Source of the DNA: Syntrophomonadaceae bacterium
GTDB taxonomy: Bacteria; Bacillota; Dethiobacteria; DTU022; UBA8154
DNA: 11,204 nt
Reading direction: 5' to 3'
NCBI GenBank assembly: GCA_007122565.1
Contig: SKTJ01000144.1
Span: 1-11,204, forward strand
Positions 6,491 to 11,204 of the stretch are shown here, one piece after another; positions within the stretch are counted from its first letter, which is position 1; each line of letters opens with the position of its first letter. Below the pieces are notes generated by a model, which saw only the letters and a program-made list of their open reading frames with translations, ran no database searches and was not told the DNA's origin. The translations under genes and the position numbers were made by a program.

Positions 6491-7219
6491 ATGATTCCCA
6501 TTGGTGTGACCTGTTCATACCAGGAACAGCATAATCGCTTCCGCCTGAATGCCTCCTATTGCCGGGCTTTGGAAAAAAGCGGCGGCCTGCCTCTTGTCAT
6601 GGCAACGCTTAAGACAGGGTATGCAGCCGATTATTTAAGTATGCTCCGGGGACTACTGCTCAGTGGCGGCGGAGATGTGGATCCCTGTTATTTTGGAGAA
6701 GAGCCACTTCCCGGTTGCGGGGAGATAACACCGCAACGGGATGCAATGGAGATTGAACTGGTAAGACTGGCTCTGGAGTGGGACATGCCCGTGTTTGCCG
6801 TATGTCGTGGCATTCAGGTGCTTAACATTGCCTGCGGTGGGGATATTTACCAGGACCTTACCCGGCGGGAAGGTGATTGTCTGCAGCACTGGCAGAAAGC
6901 AGCAGACCACCATCCCACGCACAGCGTGGTTCTTGTAGCTGGAACTGGATTGTCCAACATTTACTGCGGTATGGAGAGTATCCGGGTTAATACTTTTCAC
7001 CACCAGGCAGTACGCCGGCTGGGCACCGGTCTGGAGGTTGCGGCCAGCTCCCCTGATGGTATTATCGAAGCAGTGGAGATGAAGGGCCGTTCCTTTGTAT
7101 TAGGGGTGCAATGGCATCCCGAGTCGTTAAGCCTGGCTGAAAAAAAAGGGGGACAGGAGCTATTTGATGCCTTCCTGCATGCCGCATCCCGGTATAAAAG
7201 AAAGTCAAATGTCAGGTAA
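6491..7219 (+). CDS. Gamma-glutamyl-gamma-aminobutyrate hydrolase family protein (peptidase C26)
   Basis: A 242-aa class I glutamine amidotransferase-like hydrolase, expected to cleave gamma-glutamyl bonds in small molecules, as PuuD does in E. coli. It starts MIPIGVTCSY, typical of the family, with LLSGGGDVDP as the oxyanion-side loop. The nucleophile elbow AVCRGIQVLN has catalytic Cys105, and GVQWHPE carries His209 and Glu211 to complete the triad. INTFHHQAV-type sequence (VNTFHHQAV) is also diagnostic. Length is normal. The ribosome binding site is weak (ACGGTGATAAG region), which with the 37-nt gap to ndoA suggests it is read on the same transcript. No putrescine-degradation genes are nearby, so the substrate is unknown; peptidoglycan- or polyglutamate-related substrates are alternatives. 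The last codons (KSNVR) lie inside a repeated 13-mer that begins the downstream repeat region, so the C-terminal tail may have been altered by it. Confidence 0.9.
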   Translation: MIPIGVTCSYQEQHNRFRLNASYCRALEKSGGLPLVMATLKTGYAADYLSMLRGLLLSGGGDVDPCYFGEEPLPGCGEITPQRDAMEIELVRLALEWDMPVFAVCRGIQVLNIACGGDIYQDLTRREGDCLQHWQKAADHHPTHSVVLVAGTGLSNIYCGMESIRVNTFHHQAVRRLGTGLEVAASSPDGIIEAVEMKGRSFVLGVQWHPESLSLAEKKGGQELFDAFLHAASRYKRKSNVR

Positions 7220-7461
7220 AAGAATGTCAAAAGTCAAAAGTCAAATGTCAAAAGTCTAAAGTCAATGACTAAGGACAGCACTGTCTCATTAACACTATCA
7301 GACAATGAAATAGCGTATTCCGCGGGCGGACAGGGTCGTCCGCCCCTACGGGAACAGCAATATATTTGGGTTGTATCTTTTCCAATCCAACTTTCCAACT
7401 TATTTTTAGACTTTTGACATTGGACTTTTGACTTTAGACTATTATTTACGAGGTGATATCA
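7201..7461. repeat. MITE-like non-coding element with 30-bp inverted arms
   Basis: The arm at 7230-7259 is the reverse complement of 7406-7435 with 29 of 30 bases matching. The arms enclose 146 bp, for a 206-bp element. They are built of GTCAAAA-like heptads, and the 13-mer AAAGTCAAATGTC occurs identically at 7201-7213 and 7237-7249, so the array reaches back into the upstream gene's stop. Inside are small dyads GACAG/CTGTC (7274-7285) and TCATT/AATGA (7286-7308) and a strong central hairpin (7324-7345). No ORF or transposase is present. The stretch from 7436 to 7461 holds only the aminotransferase ribosome binding site. Movement by a transposase elsewhere is inferred. Confidence 0.7.
7324..7345. 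repeat. GC-rich palindrome at the centre of the element
   Basis: GGGCGGAC (7324-7331) pairs perfectly with GTCCGCCC (7338-7345) across a 6-nt loop. It is far more GC-rich than its surroundings. Its right half, CAGGGTCGTCCGCCC (7331-7345), recurs with one change at 8741-8755, so this is a dispersed repeat. It is not followed by a T-run and is not a typical terminator. Confidence 0.65.
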
Positions 7462-8655
7462 TTGAAGATTTCCCGTAGAGCACTGGGGATTAGCTCCTCA
7501 CCGACTCTGACCATTGATGCCCGGGCTAAGCAGTTAAAAAGCGAGGGAGTGGATGTAATCGGTTTCGGTGCCGGCGAGCCCGATTTTGATACGCCGGAGC
7601 ACATCAGGGATGCAGCTATGGCGGCGATCCGGGAAGGTTTTACCCGTTACACTCCGGCTGGAGGCATACCTGAATTAAAGGAAGCTGTCTGCCATAAGTT
7701 TAAGCGGGATAACAATCTCCGCTACAGCAAAGCACAGATAGTAGTGAGCAACGGGGCAAAACAATCTTTGGCAAATATATTTATGGCCATCCTCGATGCA
7801 GGGGACGAGGTAATTATCCCGACGCCTTACTGGGTAAGCTATCCTGAATTGGTGAAACTGGCTGACGGAATCCCTGTATGCATAGAAGCAGCGGAGAAGG
7901 ACGGCTACATGCTCACTGCAGCTTTACTTAAAAAGCACCTCTCTCCCCGTACCAGGGCGATTGTAGTAAATAGTCCCAGCAACCCCACGGGGCTCCTTTA
8001 CACTCAGGAGGAACTCTTTGCCATCGCTGCTTATGCCATAAAAAATAACCTTTGGATTATTTCCGATGAGATTTATGAAAAGTTAATCTACGATGATGCA
8101 GAACATATTTCCATAGCTTCTCTGGGCGAGGAAATAAAAAAACGCACCATTGTTGTTAATGGAGTCTCGAAAGCTTATGCCATGACAGGATGGCGTATTG
8201 GTTATACAGCATCGGAGCCTGAACTGGCGGCTGCCATGGATAGAATCCAGAGCCATGCAACTTCCAACCCTAATTCAATCGCCCAAAAGGCAGCCCTTGC
8301 AGCGCTGAGTGGTCCTCAGCAGTGTGTGGAGGAGATGCGCCAGGTTTTTTCCGGTCGTCGCTCTTATGCCCTCGGACGTATTAATAAAATGCCCTACCTT
8401 TCCTGTGGTACACCGGAGGGGGCTTTTTATCTTTTTGTCAATGCTGGACAGGCCTGCGGTCGTAATTTCCGCGGCACCACGATTACAGACACAGATAAAC
8501 TGGCGGCCCTGCTGCTGGAACACTACCGTGTGGCCATAGTGCCGGGACGAGGTTTTGGCGCACCGGAGTACGTGCGTCTTTCTTACGCCACCTCAATGGA
8601 AAACATCAGCGCCGGACTGGACCGCCTGGAAGACTTCCTCAGGGAATTGCAGTAG
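7462..8655 (+). CDS. Pyridoxal phosphate-dependent class I aminotransferase (aspartate aminotransferase type)
   Basis: A 397-aa cytoplasmic fold-type I aminotransferase of the subgroup that includes Bacillus/Thermus aspartate aminotransferase (AspB/AspC). It probably moves the amino group between aspartate and 2-oxoglutarate. Visible motifs are VIGFGAGEPDFDTPEHI near the N-terminus, SNGAKQSL for the cofactor phosphate, PTPYWVSYPE, NSPSNPTG (the conserved Asn-Pro-x-Gly), SDEIYEKL with the PLP-ring aspartate, GVSKAYAMTGWRIGY with PLP Lys237, and EYVRLSYA with the substrate-carboxylate arginine near the C-terminus. TTG at 7462 is chosen because AGGTGAT (7451-7457) is an excellent Shine-Dalgarno match at correct distance; GTG at 7453 lies within it. 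It stands alone between two repeat regions, so no operon partner helps define the substrate. Prephenate or aromatic amino donors are known alternatives in this subgroup. Confidence 0.93.
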   Translation: MKISRRALGISSSPTLTIDARAKQLKSEGVDVIGFGAGEPDFDTPEHIRDAAMAAIREGFTRYTPAGGIPELKEAVCHKFKRDNNLRYSKAQIVVSNGAKQSLANIFMAILDAGDEVIIPTPYWVSYPELVKLADGIPVCIEAAEKDGYMLTAALLKKHLSPRTRAIVVNSPSNPTGLLYTQEELFAIAAYAIKNNLWIISDEIYEKLIYDDAEHISIASLGEEIKKRTIVVNGVSKAYAMTGWRIGYTASEPELAAAMDRIQSHATSNPNSIAQKAALAALSGPQQCVEEMRQVFSGRRSYALGRINKMPYLSCGTPEGAFYLFVNAGQACGRNFRGTTITDTDKLAALLLEHYRVAIVPGRGFGAPEYVRLSYATSMENISAGLDRLEDFLRELQ

Positions 8656-8730
8656 AGAAATAGCATACGGGCACATAGACCTGCTCCTACAAGAGACAAG
8701 AAAAAATAAGATTAACTGTCCACTTTAAAG

Positions 8731-8758
8731 CATGGGCGAGCAGGGTCGCCCGCCCATG
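8731..8758. repeat. GC-rich palindrome related to 7324-7345
   Basis: CATGGGCG (8731-8738) pairs perfectly with CGCCCATG (8751-8758); an alternative stem is GGGCGA (8734-8739) with TCGCCC (8746-8751). CAGGGTCGCCCGCCC (8741-8755) differs by one base from 7331-7345. It lies between the 3' ends of the converging aminotransferase and tautomerase genes, so it could also act as a shared end hairpin, but there is no T-run on either side. The remaining gap 8656-8730 shows nothing further. Confidence 0.6.
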
Positions 8759-8777
8759 TAACTGCCCTTTCAAATTC

Positions 8778-8817
8778 AACCAACCAACCATCCATCTGTC
8801 TAACTATCTAACTAACT
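8778..8817. repeat. Degenerate tetranucleotide array
   Basis: Ten consecutive 4-nt units: AACC three times, ATCC, ATCT, GTCT, AACT, ATCT, AACT, AACT. The right end covers the TAG stop (8808-8810) and last codons of the minus-strand tautomerase. The array is imperfect, so slippage would be limited today. It looks like the remnant of a simple repeat. Confidence 0.6.
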
Positions 8818-8999
8818 TTATCAACGTACAAAGTGCCATCTTTTGCGAAATTCTCTTTTTTCATCTCTCTGATAATTACCGAAACATCGGCGGCGTTACA
8901 GTTGATTGTTTTAACGAGCGCCTCAGTAACCTCCTTAACCATTGCCCTTTTCTGATCCTGATTCCTTCCTTCCAGCATTTCTACCTGCACAAGGGGCAT
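8808..8999 (-). CDS. 4-oxalocrotonate tautomerase family protein
   Basis: A 63-codon gene whose mature product begins with proline after Met removal, the family hallmark, since Pro1 is the catalytic base. Numbered from Pro1: PLVQVEMLEGR gives Arg11, and IIREMKKENF gives Phe50, both conserved active-site positions. Position 39, Arg in the classical enzyme, is Ser here, as in other members that lack that arginine, so the classical muconate-type substrate is unlikely. The ATG (8997-8999) has AAAGGAG (9008-9014) 8 nt upstream on the minus strand. A longer in-frame start at 9038 would bury Pro1 and is rejected. It is the only minus-strand gene and converges on the aminotransferase. These proteins act as small hexamers in the cytoplasm; the substrate here is unknown and no catabolic genes are adjacent. 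Confidence 0.92.
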   Translation of the reverse strand: MPLVQVEMLEGRNQDQKRAMVKEVTEALVKTINCNAADVSVIIREMKKENFAKDGTLYVDKVS

Positions 9000-9038
9000 A
9001 ACGTATTCTCCTTTCTTACAGGGCTTTGCCCCGCTCAT

Positions 9039-9066
9039 TTTTTACTGTGGTTCCCATTACTCTCAA
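9039..9066 (-). promoter_or_regulatory. Candidate promoter of the tautomerase gene
   Basis: On the minus strand TTGAGA (9061-9066) and TAAAAA (9039-9044) are separated by 16 nt, giving a moderate sigma-A match. It would start transcription roughly 30 nt before the tautomerase start codon. Confidence 0.35.
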
Positions 9067-9312
9067 CGGGACTTACAGTCACTCTCATTTTAACACCAAA
9101 GCCTGGGTCGGGACCAGTATTAGATCAAATAGCCTGAACGGGTTAATCACAATTAATCCCCTTTGTGCTATTTTCAAGAGTGCTAAGTTGTTACAAATAG
9201 TTTAAATATAGACGCATTCTACGGCATTGCATGCGATTAATAGCCTATTCGTTGTCTAGAAAAATGTCCCAGAAAATTTGCTAATGATTAAATTTTTTGT
9301 GTAAATGTAATA

Positions 9313-9334
9313 TTGACAATAGGAGATGTATTGT
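9313..9334 (+). promoter_or_regulatory. Candidate -35 and overlapping operator-like dyad for trpB2
   Basis: A perfect TTGACA stands at 9313-9318. Overlapping it, ACAATA (9316-9321) and TATTGT (9329-9334) form a perfect 6-bp inverted repeat with a 7-nt spacer. The -10 at 17 nt (TTAAGG) is poor, which would fit a regulated promoter. The operator role is inferred. Confidence 0.35.
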
Positions 9335-9442
9335 GTTAAGGTGTTTTAAACTTATTGAACAAAAAGAAGGGATGTGGTCGGCAGGATAATTGATAAGCTG
9401 GGAAAGGGGACAGGCAGACAGCGATTAGTTGCCGGCGTGTTA

Positions 9443-9458
9443 ACCGGGGCTTCCCGGT
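9443..9458 (+). other. 6-bp hairpin with GCTT loop in the trpB2 leader
   Basis: ACCGGG (9443-9448) pairs with CCCGGT (9453-9458) across GCTT. It lies inside a larger region bracketed by GTCGGCA/TGCCGGC pairing just upstream. It has no T-run and is probably part of leader structure, if this region is transcribed. Confidence 0.4.
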
Positions 9459-9582
9459 GAAGATTTGAAGAGGTTTTATCAGTTATTTCTGGAGGAGGTT
9501 AACGTTACAAAATAGGTCAGGGGAAAAAATAAAGGGCAATTTTTATTGTTTATTGACGAAACAGGATTGAGGTTTGTTTTTT

Positions 9583-9622
9583 AGGTGGTATCAATGAAGA
9601 TCCACCGTCCCCCAGGGTGGAT
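9583..9622 (+). promoter_or_regulatory. Mutually exclusive hairpins before trpB2 (attenuator-like)
   Basis: ATCCACC (9600-9606) can pair with GGTGGAT (9616-9622), forming a perfect 7-bp stem with a 9-nt loop. The same CCACC (9602-9606) can instead pair with GGTGG (9584-9588), which is also the ribosome binding site of a tiny ORF. The downstream hairpin is followed by TTAGTTTAAA, a poor T-run, so a role in translation or in ribosome-controlled folding is as likely as termination. TGGTATC (9586-9592) resembles the T-box UGGNACC bulge with one change, but no Stem I was recognised. Confidence 0.45.
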
Positions 9623-9626
9623 TTAG
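9594..9626 (+). CDS. Candidate 10-aa leader peptide upstream of trpB2
   Basis: ATG at 9594 has AGGTGG (9583-9588) 5 nt upstream and encodes MKIHRPPGWI, ending in TAG at 9624-9626, 23 nt before the trpB2 start. Two features fit a regulatory peptide. One is Pro-Pro-Gly, a class of motif known to slow ribosomes. The other is a Trp codon two codons before the stop, ahead of a tryptophan-synthase-like gene. The reading frame runs through both halves of the downstream hairpin, so a ribosome on it would melt that hairpin. It lacks the tandem Trp codons of classical trp leaders. An 11-codon frame can arise by chance, so this is a hypothesis. Confidence 0.4.
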   Translation: MKIHRPPGWI

Positions 9627-9649
9627 TTTAAATCCAAGGAGGAATAAGC

Positions 9650-11014
9650 ATGGAAACAAAAAAAGTGTTCCTGAACCAAAGTGATATGCCAAGACAATGG
9701 TATAATATCGCCGCAGATATGCCCACCCCTATGCAACCGCCCCTCCATCCAGGGACGGGGCAACCGATCGGACCGGATGATCTGGCTCCAATTTTCCCCA
9801 TGAATCTCATCGAACAGGAAGTCAGCACACAGCGCTGGATTGATATCCCGGAAGAAGTATTGGAAATTTTGGCGATCTGGAGGCCGTCACCGTTGACAAG
9901 GGCTTATAATCTGGAAAAGTTTCTTGGCACTCCTGCTAAGATATACTTTAAGGATGAATCGGTCAGCCCCTCGGGCAGCCACAAGCCCAATACAGCCGTT
10001 GCACAGGCTTACTATAATAAGGCTTTTGGTATCAAACGTATTGCAACTGAAACGGGAGCCGGCCAGTGGGGCAGCTCTCTTGCCATGGCTTGCCAGCTCT
10101 TTGGCATAGACTTAAAAGTATACATGGTGAAAGTTAGTTTTGAACAGAAACCTTACCGCAAAATGTTAATGCGCACCTGGGGTGCGGAGTGCGTGGCAAG
10201 CCCCAGTCAGGATACCAGTTTCGGACGTAAGATGATGGCTGAATATCCGGATACTCCCGGTAGCCTGGGGATTGCCATCAGCGAGGCCATTGAAGATACG
10301 GTAACAAGTAAAGATACCCGTTACGCCCTTGGTAGCGTGCTCAATCACGTTATGATGCACCAGACTATTATCGGACTTGAAGCCCTCAAGCAATTTGAAA
10401 TTGTAGGCACATATCCTGATATCGTCATCGGTTGCGCTGGCGGCGGCAGTAACTTTGCCGGGGTAAGTTTCCCCTTTATTCGTGATAAAATTTACGGTAA
10501 AAACGTACGCATTGTTGCGGTAGAGCCATCGGCTTGCCCCACTTTGACCAAGGGCAGTTTCCTCTATGACTTCGGTGATACTGCGGCGACAACACCCCTG
10601 TTGCCAATGCACACCCTTGGACACAACTTTATTCCGAAACCTTTCCATGCTGGTGGTCTGCGCTATCATGGGATGGCTCCTCTTGTCAGCCAACTTGTTC
10701 TGGACAACCTGATTGAGCCCCAATCCTATAACCAGCTCCAGACCTATGAGGCCGGTATGGTGTTTGCCCGCACAGAGGGCATTGTCCCTGCTCCGGAAAC
10801 AAACCACGCCATCGCAGGAGCAATCGCCGAAGCCCTCAAGTGCAAGGAGACGGGTGAAGCTAAGACCATCCTCTTCAACCTCAGCGGTCACGGTATCATG
10901 GACCTGGCCGGTTATGATGCGTATCTCGACAACAAACTGACCGATTACGAAATGCCGGAAGATGAGATCCGGGAAGCTCTGAAGGTTCTGGAAAACTATC
11001 CCAAGCCCAAGTAA
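9650..11014 (+). CDS. trpB: TrpB2-type tryptophan synthase beta chain (TrpB-like PLP enzyme)
   Basis: A 454-aa fold-type II PLP enzyme, expected to condense indole with L-serine to make L-tryptophan. Features are the extended N-terminus typical of TrpB2 (about 50 aa longer than TrpB1), GSHKPN with PLP Lys112 (TrpB2 has Ser where TrpB1 usually has Ala), ETGAGQWG with catalytic Glu134, GCAGGGSN (261-268) gripping the PLP phosphate, and the TrpB2 string HTLGHNFIPKPFHAGGLRYHG. ATG 9650 follows AAGGAGG (9636-9642) by 7 nt, a very strong site. No trpA or other trp gene is present. TrpB2 proteins generally bind TrpA poorly or not at all and may salvage free indole, and some use other substrates such as phosphoserine. 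It is a single-gene unit with its own leader and terminator. Confidence 0.95.
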   Translation: METKKVFLNQSDMPRQWYNIAADMPTPMQPPLHPGTGQPIGPDDLAPIFPMNLIEQEVSTQRWIDIPEEVLEILAIWRPSPLTRAYNLEKFLGTPAKIYFKDESVSPSGSHKPNTAVAQAYYNKAFGIKRIATETGAGQWGSSLAMACQLFGIDLKVYMVKVSFEQKPYRKMLMRTWGAECVASPSQDTSFGRKMMAEYPDTPGSLGIAISEAIEDTVTSKDTRYALGSVLNHVMMHQTIIGLEALKQFEIVGTYPDIVIGCAGGGSNFAGVSFPFIRDKIYGKNVRIVAVEPSACPTLTKGSFLYDFGDTAATTPLLPMHTLGHNFIPKPFHAGGLRYHGMAPLVSQLVLDNLIEPQSYNQLQTYEAGMVFARTEGIVPAPETNHAIAGAIAEALKCKETGEAKTILFNLSGHGIMDLAGYDAYLDNKLTDYEMPEDEIREALKVLENYPKPK

Positions 11015-11042
11015 GCAAGATATACCTAACAAAAAATAAAAC

Positions 11043-11076
11043 AACAAGAACCCCTCACATCCAAGGGGTTCTTGTT
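11043..11076. terminator. Strong intrinsic terminator after trpB2
   Basis: A perfect 13-bp stem pairs 11043-11055 with 11064-11076 (core AACCCCT/AGGGGTT) around an 8-nt loop, followed by TTGTGTT. It begins 28 nt after the trpB2 stop. The A-rich stretch at 11029-11041 gives a T-run on the other strand, so it could also end transcription arriving from the right. Confidence 0.88.
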
Positions 11077-11124
11077 TGTGTTACTTGTAGACGTGCTATG
11101 AATAGTCAAGAGTTATTTTAAAAA

Positions 11125-11140
11125 TGTTCTTTGAAAATTG
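11125..11140 (+). other. boxA-like sequence near the right edge
   Basis: TGTTCTTTGAAAATTG resembles the boxA/spacer motif common in Firmicute rRNA leaders and 16S-23S spacers (TTCTTTGAAAACT-like). A TTGACC at 11182-11187 could be a -35 whose -10 falls outside the window. Nothing else is seen in 11091-11204. Without the adjoining sequence this is suggestive only. Confidence 0.25.
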
Positions 11141-11204
11141 CATAGGGAATTTATGACTGTTTAATACTCAAGCAAGATTTCTTGACCCAAGCAGCCGCCC
11201 TTTA

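Larger units (their letters stand above)
9067..9593. other. Long AT-rich intergenic region upstream of trpB2
   Basis: About 530 nt without a credible protein gene. The left half (to about 9300) is AT-rich with no structure I can name. The right half contains a consensus -35 with a dyad (9313-9334), a wobble-containing 7-bp pairing of GTCGGCA (9378-9384) with TGCCGGC (9430-9436), and a tight 6-bp GCTT hairpin (9443-9458). It also has a GGAGGAGG motif near 9492 with no start codon after it. This fits a long 5' leader of trpB2. I do not recognise a known riboswitch class. Confidence 0.5.

Noticed and set aside
7201..7440. CRISPR array
   Set aside because: The repeats are short irregular heptads and one inverted pair, without regular spacers or cas genes.
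7453..7461. GTG 7453 as aminotransferase start
   Set aside because: It lies inside the AGGTGAT ribosome binding site that is well placed for TTG 7462.
9000..9038. N-terminal extension of the tautomerase from 9038
   Set aside because: It would bury the catalytic Pro1; a clear AAAGGAG precedes the ATG at 8997-8999.
9360..9640. Canonical T-box riboswitch upstream of trpB2
   Set aside because: TGGTATC resembles TGGNACC, but the full AGGGTGGNACCGCG motif, a Stem I specifier loop and a strong terminator are not recognisable. An Infernal search would decide.
10166..11047. 293-aa minus-strand frame antisense to trpB2
   Set aside because: It is a shadow of a strongly conserved plus-strand gene, runs through the terminator region, and has no recognisable motif.

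Overview
The window looks like chromosomal DNA from a Gram-positive, anaerobic-type Firmicute, probably a Clostridia member of the Desulfotomaculum/Pelotomaculum/Moorella kind. The grounds are strong AAGGAGG-type ribosome binding sites, frequent TTG/GTG starts, the conserved Firmicute block alr - ndoAI - ndoA (B. subtilis EndoAI/EndoA type), and a TrpB2-type tryptophan synthase beta. The genus is an inference from gene content only. All genes run on the plus strand except one small tautomerase gene.

Layout. Positions 220-2935 hold a small unrecognised basic ORF (58 aa, excellent ribosome binding site) followed by a tight dTDP-sugar cluster. Its genes are a dTDP-glucose 4,6-dehydratase (rmlB), a short RmlC-like cupin epimerase and a long-form glucose-1-phosphate thymidylyltransferase (rmlA). 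Together they would convert glucose-1-phosphate to dTDP-glucose, then dTDP-4-keto-6-deoxyglucose, then an epimerised ketosugar. No rmlD-type reductase is present, so the final sugar cannot be read from here. Homoserine dehydrogenase (hom, 3108-4397) follows under its own extended -10 promoter.

Positions 4569-7219 carry alanine racemase (alr), the EndoAI/EndoA toxin-antitoxin pair and a class-I-glutamine-amidotransferase-like gamma-glutamyl hydrolase (peptidase C26), closely spaced. alr lacks any ATG/GTG/TTG codon at the expected N-terminus; a CTG start or a frameshift must be invoked. A class I aminotransferase (7462-8655) stands between two repeat-rich intergenic regions. Upstream is a 206-bp element with 30-bp inverted arms. 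Downstream are a related GC-rich palindrome and a degenerate tetranucleotide array that runs into the 3' end of a minus-strand 4-oxalocrotonate tautomerase homologue (8808-8999).

A long non-coding stretch (9039-9593) then leads to the stand-alone trpB2 gene (9650-11014), closed by a strong terminator. Just before trpB2 lies the most unusual feature of the window: a ten-residue candidate leader peptide (MKIHRPPGWI) with its own ribosome binding site, a Pro-Pro-Gly-Trp end, and overlapping alternative hairpins. It could be an attenuator or translation-coupled sensor. No CRISPR array, tRNA, rRNA, phage or transposase gene is seen.
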